Assembly: GCA_037447605.1 (NCBI GenBank) | Contig: CM074811.1 | Coordinates: forward strand, 1,323,027-1,387,026 | Origin: Zygnema circumcarinatum | Lineage: Eukaryota; Streptophyta; Zygnematophyceae; Zygnematales; Zygnemataceae | Reading direction: 5' to 3' | DNA: 64,000 nucleotides | Shown here: piece by piece, positions 23,755-37,300 of the stretch | Position numbering within the stretch: the first letter of the stretch is position 1 | Layout of the letters: each line of letters starts with the position of its first letter | Translations under genes and position numbers: made by a program | Notes under the pieces: model-generated | The model's database searches: none | Told to the model about the DNA's origin: nothing | The model's input: the letters and a program-made list of their open reading frames with translations, nothing else

Positions 23755-24897
23755 TGCAGCAGCCCCCTCTCCTCCCACAAATCCTCCGCCTTTAGCGGTC
23801 CCCTTCATTTCTCCAAGAGAACTTCTAGCAGTGCAGGATTCAATGCCCGTTTTTATTGATAGAACCAAGCCGGCTCCATCTACAGAAAAATGTTTCATTG
23901 CAACAGCCGCTTCGGCTGGATACTTTCATGGACGAGTGGGATACGCCTTCAAGTGCAAGTCGTAGTGGTTTGAATCTTTTAGCAAGAGGGTTACATAGAA
24001 AACATTCTATGGAGAATAGAAGGTTGTCAATGAAGTGCCAGTGGAACCATGTGTTTCAAACAACTGGGCTTTCTTTTGGATGCGAGCACGAGAACGACAA
24101 ATAATGAATCAGTTTGAGTATAGCTTTGAGGTGTCACGATTTTGTGAGGCTTTTTAGTAGGAGTCAATATACCGTTCCAAATCTCCCTTTGTCAAGCCAA
24201 TTTCCAAATGTTACCCTGAACACATCAACTTCAAGAGTGATAGTAAAAGAGTCTTTTTCATTGATAAGTAGTTTGATGCAAAGCAAGTTGGAGTTATGCC
24301 AAAAGCGGGGTTGGAGTTTTTCTGTCACCCTTGTGGCCCGAGCCATTGCCCAAGGGTCTTCTCTGCCATTCTTTTGTTTTTTTTTATTTTGTATGAGTCG
24401 TTATTCTTTAGCTTTTGTTTGGGTTGTTTTGTTTGCTTTTTCCTTCTCCTTTTTGCTTTTTTTGCCTTTTGCTCTTTTTTCCCCTCTTTTTCACTCTTCA
24501 ATTGTTAATTTTTAGCGTTGGACATGCTTGCTGTCTATGCAGAATATCCTATGGAGAACCTTCACTTATAACCCAAGTAAATAGTTACCACGATGTTCGT
24601 TTTTGTACATAAAGTCAATTCAAATTTGTGACAAACCAATAACTATTGCTGACAACCATAGATAGTTGGTATCTTTATGAATAAATATAGGAATGTGTAA
24701 CCAGTGTCCCTATAAATTTCAGCGATTAAAGTTAGTTGTACAAATCAGTATAACAGTTTTATTTCTTATTGCCAAAATGTTAACTCGCCAAAAATGTTGA
24801 AAAGCAGGTTCGCATTAGAAGGTGCTGTTTTTGGGAACGACTGGACTATGATTGAAAAAAGAGTTGCAGGGGACGAAAAAAGAAGGATGCAAAGCAT
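23755..24897 (+). pseudogene. Inverted, degenerate partial copy of the Dicer-like 3' exons
   Basis: The plus strand here closely matches the minus strand at 25390-26742, the second-to-last exon, last intron and part of the last exon of the Dicer-like gene. For example, the 90 or so bases around 23925-24015 differ by about five substitutions from the gene. Frames are broken by substitutions and indels, about 0.2 kb of the proline-rich repeat is missing, and the intron is retained, so it arose by DNA duplication rather than through mRNA. It is the left arm of an inverted repeat with a spacer of about 490 bases (24898-25389). Confidence 0.92.
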
Positions 24898-25332
24898 ACG
24901 AGTAACAAGTCATATGATACCTTTTGATCCACAAGGGTGATCTTCTTTTGGTTGAACTCTCGTGAAAACTTTCCCTTTGGCAATCCAAACCCATCAACTT
25001 CAAGATTGGAGTCTTCTCCTTCCCTTTTTTTGTCTATACATTTGATAAGGTTTATTTCTAGATTGCTACAATTGACAATGTTGTATCACCATATGAGAGC
25101 ACAACAATAATGAGACAATGTTGTATCACCATATGAGAGCACAACAATAATGAACACTGCGTGACTAACGAAACTTATACAAAATTCAACTATTGAGTAT
25201 ATGTACAAACCGACAAAACAAATGCTGACTTTTTCCCCTCTCTCTCCCCCTTCTCTCCCTCTCCCTCAAATTAACACAAACGAGAACCTAATCCCCCACA
25301 CCTTGGAAAAAAAATCTGACTACAAAATTTGG
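24898..25332. other. Spacer between inverted arms; Dicer-like 3' flank
   Basis: AT-rich, no gene. It contains a two-copy direct repeat of 40 bases at 25074-25153. It would be the loop of a hairpin if minus-strand transcription ran past the Dicer-like stop codon at 25333. Confidence 0.7.
25074..25153. repeat. Tandem duplication, 2 x 40 bases
   Basis: The unit beginning GACAATGTTGTATCACCATA is present at 25074 and again at 25114 without visible change, implying a recent duplication. Confidence 0.95.
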
Positions 25333-28300
25333 TCAATTCATGATTTCACCTCGTTCTTTCAGTTTGCGAAGTATGTCTGCAGCAACAGCATGCTTTGCCT
25401 CCTTCTTTTTTCGTCCACTGCCAACTCCTTTTTCAATCACAGTCCGGTCGTTCCCAAAAACAACACCTTCCAATTCAAACCTGCTTTTCAACATTTTTGG
25501 AGAGTTAAAATTTTGGCAATAAAAATAAGACTGCTATACTGATCTGTTCAACTAACTTCTAATCGCTGGGATTCATTGGGATTCATAGGGACACGGGTCA
25601 TACATTTCTACATGATTGATTTCATAAAGATACCAAACATCTACGACTGTCAACAGTACTTATTGGTTTCTCACAAAAAATAATTGACGTCATGTATAAA
25701 AACGAACATCGTGGTACTATCCACTTGTGTTAAAAGTAAGAAATTTCCATACGATATTTTGCATACACAACAAGCATATCCAACGCTAAAAATTAACAAC
25801 CAAAGTGTTAAAAAAAGAGAAAAAAAACAAAGGACAAAAAAAAGGAACGAAAAAAAAGCAAACAAAACAACCCAAACGAAAGCTAAAGAATAACGAGTCA
25901 TACAAAACCAAAACAAAAACAAAAGAATGGCAGTGAAAACATACCTGGGGCAATGACTCGGGCCACTTTGCTCCTCATGGGTGACAAAAAACCTCCAACA
26001 CCTCCTTTGGCATAACTCCTCCAACTCACTTTGCATCAAACTATTCGTCAATGAAATAGATTCTTTTTCTACCACTCTTGAAGTCGATGTGTTCGGGGCA
26101 GCATTTTGAAGTTGGCATGGCCAAGGGAGACTTGGAACAATATACTTACTCCTACTAAAGGCCTCACAAAATCGTGACACCTCAGAGTTAGACTCAAATT
26201 GATTCATTGGTTGTTGTTCTCGTGCCCCCATCCAAGGGAAAGCCCTCAAGTTGTTTGAAACACATGGTTCCATTGGCACTTCATTGACAACCTTCTCCGT
26301 AAAATGCTTTCTACGTAACCCTCTTGCTAAAAGATTCAAACCACTATGACTTGCACTTGAAGGCGTATCCCACTCGTCCATGAAAGTATCTAGTCGAAGG
26401 GGTATAGGAAGATAGTCCACTAGAGGACTCGTAAAAGGAGGAGAGGTTGGTGCAATGAAATCGTTTTCTATAGGCGCAGTACGCTTGGTTGCTCGCATAA
26501 AAGCGACTATTGAATCCTGCCCAGTTAGAACTTCGCTTGCAAAAGGCAAGGAAACTGTTAAAGGTTGAGGATTTGTAGGAGGGGAAGTGGTTGTTGCAAT
26601 GAAACATTTTTCTGTAGGTGGAACCGGCATGGTTCTATCAATAAAAGCGGGCATTGAATCCTGCACTGCTAGAAGTTCTCTTGGAGGAGTGAAGGGGACC
26701 GCTAAAGGCAAAGGATTTGTGGGAGGAGAAGGGGCTGCTGGAATGAAATCCTTTCCTGTAGGTGGAGCAGGCCTCTTCTTTACCAATTGTATATCTTCCT
26801 TCACAACTTGTTCACCCACTTTCTCGGCTCCATCTTCCAGAACATTCAACTGGAATTGTCCTCCTACATGTTTTCCTGTTTTGCTCGTTTCAACGATCTC
26901 TATATCCATCTTTGTCTCACCTTCGACCTGCACCACCTTTCCTTCCTACAAGCCAGCTAACAATGTAATGTTAAGGACAACGTCTTTGCAAGTATGAATA
27001 CCAGAGAGCTTTAGTTCATCCATATTACAACATTGATTGATACAACATTGATTTTTTTGCATTTGTGCAACAAAGGACACATGTACAACTTCAATATTCT
27101 AGCCAATGGTACACGTACAGAATTGGAAACTCACATTCAATGCCTTCAGTGCCTTAGCTGAAGCCATCTTTATGCCTGCATCCTTCCGTCTTTGCTCCAC
27201 CTCCCCCATACAGTGCCCATTTACCAGCGCTTCCACCTGATACCCTGCACTCAATATCTTGACCTCGAAGACAAGAGTCCATTTACGCGCTTGGCATAAT
27301 TCTAGAAGTTGTCTCCTTGGATGTTGTTTCAGGGTATTTACAGTCGGAAATGGCTCGAAGAATTTATTGAGATGATTCCACACTAAAGAGAAGTCAAAGC
27401 AAGAGTCAACCAACATCGCTCCGGCCAAGGCTTCCAGAAGATCTCCCAAGACCTGCGAAAAGGCAGGAAACCAAGGGAATAACATAGTCAAACATAGTTG
27501 GAAAATCTCCCTCTTCCTCCCACCCCTCTGTCCATCCCTCTCTGATAAGGGTTAAAAAAGTAGCGTGCAAAACCATCCTTAAGAGTGTTCGCATGTAGCC
27601 AACAATTTTACCTTTGGCGCTTCATTTTCTCCATCTTCAAAGGAGAGCTCAGACCGTTCATGCCCTTTACGCTGCAATTCTGCCTTCTGTCTGTTCACGA
27701 AATATTCAATGCTCTCCCTCAAGCTTTGTGAACTGTACTGCAAATACTCCTGCAGCTCCAACTGTGGTTTGAGTGCAATCAGAGCAAAGCTATTATTGTT
27801 CACAGAGGCTGAACGAAGGTCGGTCAGACTGCCCGGGGACAGGTCGGGATTTGTCATCTCCAAATGCTGGGTGACAGCAAGGTCCAAAAATGCATCTCCA
27901 AGGAACTCAAGTCTCTGCCACAACACCACATGAAAAAGGCAGAAATCAAAAAAAGAGAAAAAAAAAGCAGCAATTAACACATAATGACTGGTATACACTG
28001 AGCCGCATACCTTTCTATTGCTTTTTCAAATGCATATGGAATTGCACGCAAAAAGTTTGTTCCTCGAACCTCATAGCAACGCGTATATGATTGCATGTCT
28101 TGAAAAGAAGCATGCGTGAAAGCCTCCGCCAAAAGCTCCTTATTTTTGAAGGTATAACCTAATGTGCATTGGAGCTTATCCAAACAATTTAGCTTTTCAG
28201 CCATCGCCTCTCCCTGCTTCTTTCCACTCTGCCAAACATATTCGTTCCCAACCTTCGCCAACTCTACAGGGATGCCCACCCATTCCATGAGCAAAAGACC

Positions 28301-31300
28301 ACCTTCAAGTCCAATCTCTGATTTCAACTCTTGCCAATACACTCCAATCAATGCTTCCACCATGTCTGCAATGGCCTTCATAAGGACTCGATTCCTTTTT
28401 TTTTTCTTCTTTTCAGGATCAACTATTTTCTTCTTAACCTCCACCTCGCCATCTATGTCCATACTCATTCTTTCCGTTACTTTCCCTTCCGTTACCTCGT
28501 CCTTCATTGAGTCAAACGCTTCTTTCTCAAGAGTTTCAATTGAAGACTTTTGGGGCAGCTCTTGTTCTACCTGAGTTTCTATATCTTTCTCCAAGTCTCT
28601 AAACCTTCCACTTCTATTGTGGCTGCATTCATTAGAAGAGAGAGGAAGTCCCGGAGCTGCCCAATCTTCAACAGTAAAATGGGTAACTCGGAGATAATTC
28701 TGCCCAAGGATCAATCACACGAACACACGACCACATGACATCATTCATATATTCCATTTTTCCATACAATTTATGAAAAGGAGTCTCAAATGTTTTGTAG
28801 GTCAAGGCCAAAAGCATACCTGAAGTCCTTTATTAAGGGCATGCAGACAAAGAGTTACGTTGCACACTTCTTGCGAACGCTTCTTAGTTAAGAGGCCTTC
28901 GTGATCCTCAGGATTTGAGTGAAAAAAGTGACATGTAACACCATATTTCAACACTGTGTCTCCAAGGAACTCGTGCCTCTCTAGGTTGAATTCATCATGG
29001 CATTCAGCAGATGTCAAAGCCTCCATCACCTACACAAAGCCCATGAAATCCCTCAATATATCTCCACAACAAGAAAGAACATTCGCCTGTAAGTCTATGA
29101 TGCTTCTCCACCCATTAACAAAAGCCTCAGATGACATTAAAAAAACCAACTATCTAATTGATTTGCAGACATTTATCTAAAGTCATTTGAGAAAGCTAAC
29201 AATGCATTTGATGAAATGCAGGCTTCTTCATATAATACAAGACATTACCTTGCATCCTCTCACAGTCTTCAAAATGGGTTTCTCCATCTCGTCAGCGATA
29301 CGATCCCTCAGCTCACAAGCTCCCTGCAGCATCTCTACGCGATGCATGACAGATGGCAGAATCTGAGCGGCTCGAAAGTATGGGCTCGGAGCAACCAGCC
29401 AACAGAGTTCAGGAGGAATTTCTGCGAATGCCCTCTCAGATAAAGGCTTCTCTGAAAGTTCCACTTCTGTTTTGCAACACCGACAACAAAACAAAGCATC
29501 AGATGTGAAGCGGATGTAACGTTTATAAGTTGATTTGGTTCCATGGTAGATGATCAAAATATATGTTTACATTCGTGCCAATTACGCGCAATTATCTATT
29601 AGCTTGTTGTGATGCAAATTGAAGGACAATAAATAAAGATTCTGGCAGATCTACCACTTCTTCTTCTTCACATCTTCCCTTCCCCCTTCGCCCTCACTCC
29701 CATTTCCCACTCTCATTTCCTTCCATGTGTCTTTCAGCTGATAAAGTTAATATACAGAAAATTGAAAACAAAAAAGCGATCAAACATGTATTCTGAAAAA
29801 AATTGGAATGTGATACATGCCTATTGTAGAAGGATGGACAAGGCTGCTCCGTGCTTTGGTGACCCGCCGCACTGAGAGCATTGGCTGCTTTGGAAACTTA
29901 AGCTGCCAGTTGTGCCTTTCACAAGCAACGAGTAGCAATTACAAACATTAGCTGGCTAAAAGCATAGAACTTGATTGTTTACTAGTTATGTCGAAGCAAG
30001 GACAAGGTAAAGAGAGCGGAAAGGGGAACGAGACAATTGCACCATTGCAATGCAAGACAAGGAACTTACTTTTTATAGAAATACTCTTCGTAACTTTTGT
30101 ATTTCGAGTCTGGAAATGGACTCTCAGCTGTTAGATCTGTCCTCACAGCGTCAATATAATATTGACATCGATTATGAATCGCATTTCCAGTCATCCCAAT
30201 GATTTCTTCTACTGCCATTGAACCCATGGCAGTAATGAGGCGACCTTCACCTTCACTCTCTTTCACTTGAGCCATGGCATTTTTTATTTGCTCTACAAAT
30301 CCTTCTTTCCTTGCTTTCGAAAATATATCGATCGCAGATTCAACAACGCTCCAATCGACATCAATACCAGTGCCTGAAAGCTCATTCTTAGTGACCAAAG
30401 GGAGCAAGCAATATGCTCGCTCGCTATTCCAAAGAGTCTGACAAACAAGACCATTGGCAACAGTTGGCGGAATGGAAGTTTGAAAAGAAGTTTCAGAAGG
30501 ACAAGCACAGCGTGTACAACGCAGAAGAGCTTCACAAAAGAACTCGGAATGAAATGCCTTTGCACATTCGACCTGGAGAAAGTAAAAAAAACGAAAAAAA
30601 AAGAAAGAGCATACTTTTAGAAGCGTGCAATCCAGAATGGCCTCCTCATTATCTTTTAGATGATTCGGTAATGTTCCATCAATTTCAGTACAGAAAAGAA
30701 AAACGGTACAAAAAAAGTACTGAAACGACTCTCAAGAAGCTAATGCAAGCCTTCCGATTACAGGCACCATCTGTTATTTGCCATCCAAATGCAAAACCCA
30801 CCTGTCGCTTATCCATTGAGACCGTCCCACATGGCGTCAAGGTAGCCCTCCCACTCCCTCCGTAGGGGAGGGAGAGTCTAAGAGATGTAGAGGCTGCCTC
30901 GGGATCAAGCATCACCTCAGTGAATAGCCCCATCAATCCAATATCCCTCGTGGTCCAACTTGATGGACTCGTCCTTTCAACGTTGATACTGATGGAATAC
31001 ACAAATAGGTGCAGGATGTCCTCTGACACAGATCGTAAACCATTTGAAGTTCCCTGTAGAGCTCGCGGCACCAAGACTTTCAATTCCACGATTTTGGGGA
31101 TCACTGCAGGTCAAAATAAAACCAAGATTCAATAAATGAACCGTTACGGATGACAACGAGCCTTTACTTCCACAGATTTCTGCAGACCAGCTTCAAAGCT
31201 CAATGGGTTTGCTCCAAACAAGAAAGTGGGAAGGGCGGCCATAGTTAGCAGACGAGCCAAAACCCACCATCGACAAGCTAACCATATACTATAACCAACG

Positions 31301-34300
31301 TCTATTTCATGCAATTTTAACAAAATCCTTTAATAATAACATTTTTGGCCACAATATGACCAACCTTTAGCTTCCGCCTTATTTGAGTCTTCTCCCACTT
31401 CCTCGTCTCCAGTAACTGGCAGCAAGTGGTCGGTCAAAGCATTAAGCGCATGCAACTTTCTTATCACTTCTAAGCAAGCCGCTTGTTTTGCTGCATTGGT
31501 GCTTCTTTTGATTGGCCCTCGCACCAGTTGTGCCTCAATAGGAGCATTGGAGGGAAGGCGGACTTGCGTCACAAAGCCATCTTTCTCTTGCTCTGTCACG
31601 AAGAGTGGCTGCAAAATGCAAAAACTGCACCTCCGCAACAGTTCAGGGAAGGTGTTAGAAACAGCATCACGATTGAAGTTCAGAAGGAGTAAAAAGTTGG
31701 TTTGGATACCTAGATGAATAGAGATAGCATGGAAAATGGAAAGTAGCCACTCCAATCAGCCACCACTCATTATGGAGGGGCAAACATTCTACTCTTCTTT
31801 CAAACAATTGCCAACAGAAACGTGAAAAACACACAAACTTCGGTGAAAAAATCTCACACCAAAACTGTGGCTTTTTTTTCTTTCCCACACTACAACTACA
31901 GCTTGCAAAATCTGAGCCTCACAAATGCAGCTCATCTTACAAAACAGCTATGACTTGCAAACCTAAGCAAGAGGGAAGAATAAAAAGCAATTCAGAGTTT
32001 CTGAAAAAACAAACTTTTTTCTTTTTTTACTGAAATATACTATGTTTCAAATTCTATTTAGACTTCTCCAAGTACCCATACATAAGCCGAAAGCCATAGA
32101 AACCACTTCAGAAACATGAATCTTGTCAGCAACAAGAAAACTGTCGCATGAAACACAATCGCCCCTGCTCCATTGACTCAATTTCCCCCATCCTCCTATC
32201 AAAAAGTATAATCATCGCTCCCACAACTTGCCGCACCTGCCACTTGGAAGCTTACTGCAGTAGTGATTGACGAGAGCAACACTTCCATCAGTGTCAATAA
32301 CTGCCCCTGTTGAGTCCACCCTATAACTCTCTGCCACTTTATAGTCACTCTCCATCAGTTGGTCGAGGCTCGTCCTCTCGGACACCTCCTTCCGGATCAA
32401 ATCTTCACTCTCTAACAGTTGGGAGACTTGGTACCTTTCATCCGAGTCTCTGATGCATACAAGCATCCGCAGCAATATTAATGTTAGAGAAGATATTCAA
32501 CTGTCAGATCTTAGGAACAGATTGCCCACAAAACGTGACATCTCCGAGAAAGTTTTTCTCCCAGCAGTTCAAGATAGTCAGCTCCATACACGATAAAAAA
32601 GCACGGGTATAGTTTTCATTTTAAATTACGTAAGTGATTATAAGCAGACTCATTTCACTGAACATGGCCAAAGCAAGAAAGTAAGTACCGTCGAACGAAG
32701 ATCACGAATTTTGAGTTCGTCATACGAGCACGCCCACGAGACTGAGTGAAGGAACAAACGTTTTTGCTAAGGTCAAACAGCAGCACGGCATTGCATGCTG
32801 GAATATCCACTCCTTCCTCGACTACATTTGTTGATATCAGCACGTTTATCTGTAAGATGGCACCGCGAATGATCACAAATGAATAGGGGATTGGCAGACT
32901 GCAAAACATGGCATCAAAACCCTTTCCATCCCAGTTCACCTTGCAAGGCTTAAGGGCGAGTATATGAAGATTATATATGTAACCTGACGCTTCCCATAGC
33001 CCGAGCCGCGCAACAATCTTGGAACACTCCCATCTTTGACTGCAACTCTCATACAGAATATCCTGTATATATCCGAAAGTTGGGACAAAAATTCTTACCT
33101 TTGTGGCTACTCCGTATCAGATGCCTTTTATAGGGTGCAGTGAAGCCTACAATGGCAAAATCATGCAGTGCAATCCTGCAGTTTCCATCTACAGATTCTA
33201 AAGCAGTCCGCTCCGCACACTTTTATTGGGATAACTTTAGGAGATATTGCGCTACGTGACAAGATTAAGATTTCTATGCAATGGCGTCTTGAATACTTTT
33301 GATCGAGGTAAACTTTTTTTTGAGTCAGACATTCTAATGAAAGAATGAAACGAATATTCTATTTGTTTCTATCGTCAAAGAAAGTTCTAGACTGACATTG
33401 AAAGAACCGTATACCCCTCAGAAACGGGGCAGCAAAAGAGTTCATCGGGATTCTTCTTCATTTTACCTCTCCTTTTCTGAAAGCCTTCAAAGTATCTTCG
33501 AGCTGAGCTCGAGTGCGGTGCCTTCCTCCAGCAATAGCTTTGCATTTTATAACATCCTTCAATACGACTCCCAAGAGATTCGCCAAAACATCGACATCTA
33601 CCACCCGTTCGGCGAACACAATACAATGGAACTCGCTGCCCTTGGTCTCAACTCTGGTAAAACAAAAAAAAAAACCCAAGAAGAAACATTAAGGATTATG
33701 GATTGCAACTTGGTAGAGGAATGCCCGATAAAAAAACAAGCAATTCTTGGACATTCACAACATCGATCGCATTGAAAAAAACGTAACAAGTGCTGGTTTC
33801 ATTCATGAGAGAAGCATCTGTAAGTACAGAAGAATGCCCCAACGCATTCTTACCTGTTGTTGAGAATTTCCAATACGAGCAACTCCACCTTAGGAGTCAG
33901 AAGGCCCTCCCTTACTGCTAACCGTAGCTGCTCCCTGATTCGCTCTTCTCGAGAAGCTTCATCCATTAGATCGCCGACTGCATCCTCAATATTATACGTA
34001 AGTTTGCGTACATGTGAGAGAGAAAGAGAAAGAGAAAGAGAAAGAGACGCATTGAGACAACCAAATGACCAACTGAGAAGGCAACTCAACATGACTAGAT
34101 TCTCTAAAGGGCATCTAGTCACTTAAGAGACCGAGAATGAGGGAAGGGGTGGAGATTTTGGGAACGTGAGGAAGCGGAAACAAGCCTTTGGTACAATAAT
34201 CAATATATGCTGCGTGTGCTAGTCCAAGGGGCACTGGATAAGGGACACATCACTACCATACAGTGTTCACTTTGAACTATCTCACTCAGTATCTACGAAC

Positions 34301-37300
34301 AAGGCAATCACTTGGTAATATTCCTACAACAGTGGTATGGGGACAATAGTGAGTTGAAGCATATAGCTTACCTACTGGGAGTTCACACCGAAGGCGTTCT
34401 CGAGAAAGTTCCAAAATTCTTTTTTCTGAATTTATCAACGAATCTCTGATTGACGCATCCCATTCGTACTGTAAAATATTGCTTGTTTCGACATCTCTGT
34501 ACTTCACCTCAGTAGCCTGCATCGAAGACGAGACGAAGGTTGCATTGTTAAAGACAATAATAAGACAAGCTAAGGATGCAACCTCTAGACCAAGCAGCCA
34601 TTGTTCGACTTGCAGCAATACTCTCACCTGAAACGCACAATAGAGTCCGAGGTCCTCAACGCAGTGGCTCAGCGTGCTGACCAATCTTCTAACCCGCTTC
34701 CGAATCCTTCCAATTGTTGAAGACTTTTGAACCTGCAAACACAATCGAGCCACTCTCTAAGGGAGAACAAGGATTTGAAGGCAAGGAAAGCAAGCAAGCT
34801 CCCTGCTTGCTCCCCCTCCCGTACCTTCCCCTCCCAAGTTTTTCCTTCATCGTTCTGCTTTGCCGTGATGGATAATTCTCCATATTCAAAACTCCTATTG
34901 ACAAAATCCCCTGTCAAAGCGATTTTCCCTCGATGTAGGAGCATGGCCAAACTTTCAAAGGTGAGATGATCAACTGGTCAAATTGACCACGTTGATTAAT
35001 TTCGAAAGGACAACTGCACCACACCTCCTCAAAATCTGCTCGCACCTGATCAGAATTTGCTTGTTCCATATGCAGACTGTTCAGAAACTCCAAAGCTGCT
35101 TCAGTGGCCACGGACGGGGTATACAGCTCATATGTTTTGAGGATGGTCCGAGGTGCCGGCATGATTGCTTCGAAGTCTTTTGTCATCTCGACGGTTGCCA
35201 ACTGCTCAACAGCACGTGCAATGACAGAATTTACTACCCTATGTATGACCAAACACCAAGCAAGTTCTAAGATTGGCAGTCTGCATGGTGGAGAAATACT
35301 GCATTTCTCAACATGCCTTTGTCTTCATCTACAATTGATGCACGACTTTGAATGGGATTTACTATAGCGTGTCAGTGGTAAAGCATTAATTCAAACAACA
35401 TGACGGAAACACATCAACATCTTTAGACACAGGGTGCATCATCGACGCTGCGCATTTTTGCGCTACTGGAAAAGCTCAAGTAGAGAAGGGATCATTAATC
35501 AAGGATGAATATGACTGAAACAGAGGGATGGATCTGTTAAAACCTTCTAAAAACCTTTTCTCTTAGAAATCACTGCATACCTTAGCATCCAAGATATCCT
35601 CAAGGTCCTGAAGCTTCTTAGCGCAATCCTCTTCCGAAGTTACACCTGCAAAAGGTTTCTAGTTTAAGAATAATTCATGGATCAATGAATGGTTGCATGG
35701 ACGAAAAGTTAAGAGTTGATTCTGTGCTTTTGTAAATCCTGAAAAAAAAAACATGCCCGATTCTGGCACAATGATTGTAACGATTCTGGCAAAGTGATTG
35801 CAACGCAAAACACAACGCAAAACACAAACCATAAAAGTGTGAGCAAAAAAAGGTCACCTTTGCTATTGACTGGTGATGCGGTCATACCGAAGATCTTGGG
35901 CCTTTTGTCAATTGCCACATTCCTGTAAAAATTCTGTTCGCCCGATAACCTTGTCAAAATAGTGTTGGAAGCCAAAATAATCTTTCGTTGAAAGACTCGA
36001 TCAAATAGTGAATTCACTGCTTTTCACTCGATACGAGTAACTAGCTCAGGTCACATCTATCATATCGATTACAATTGGCAACGAATCCAACTCACATACA
36101 TACATAGAAAGCACTGCCGGCTGAAACAAGCAAAAGTAATGATAGAACATCAAACACTCTTCCAGTCTGTGATCCTTGGTTTGAGTACACAGACAATCTA
36201 TCTAAACTAGTATTGACGATAGACTTGAATCAATGCTGTAAAAACCAAAACCACTGTAATCAAGAGCATTCCAAAACTGTGACCGTTACTTTGTTCAAAG
36301 CTTCTTCTGGATAAGAAGCAGACTTCTGACTTCGGCAAAAGATCCTTTCTGAAAGCTATAGAGCATGGTTCACAAAGTGAAAGCTAGCTTACACGCATTA
36401 TGACGACGTAAGGATGATTTCTTTGCGCGTGATGACATTCATCGAGGATGAGCAGGTCCACAATTTCCAAGCTCATGAGTGCGTGTTGGAGGCTGTTAAG
36501 GAGCAGCTGTGGAGTCATGACTAGCACCTAAACATGACCTCCATACCACAAATGCAAAGTCATCAGCAACTTGGGAATTTCACAGATCAAAAAAATATTT
36601 AAAAATTACAATAGCGAGATGGATGTCCAGCCTGGCCTTTGACAATCTCGATAAATTAAGAAAAAAAAAAAAAGGGAGAAGATGGTAGACCTCGAGGACT
36701 TCAACTTAATTATGGACAGAATCAGTGAATTGAATATTACCACCAGATCAATGACGAATACTACAGTGCACAACATCAAACAAACGAGCAGGAATTGAAA
36801 GGTGCCAAAGAGTACTCCCATGGCACACTATTGGAGGAAAACTAAAGTAATTCTTACGTCGTAATTTTCCACCTCCGTTCTCCAACGAGAAATGTTGTAC
36901 GAGTCCCCAGAAAGTCGCTTCACTTTGAGATCATTATCCTTGTCGATAACATCCGTTTGCTGCGCAGAACATGCGAAAAAAAATATTTAGCATAGGTGCC
37001 TGAATCAATAACGTGTAGTGCTGCGAATGCAGAATCGTCAACAAACAGCACTGGCAAAGCCGCTATTGGTTTGACAACCTTAAGAGAAGAGTAGACAACA
37101 ATCAGGAAAGCAGCTCACTTGCAGCGAAAGAGGTACACTCGGCACAAGGAAAACGATGATCTTCTTCTCCTTGAGATTTCTCAAGTGAGCCATCCGAGAC
37201 TTCATCAACATTACAGCTATGTGAGTCTTTCCCGTTCCTGTTCCGAGGCACACAATAGTATTCTGCTCGGTGGCTCGGGTAAAGAGCTCTGACTGGTAGC

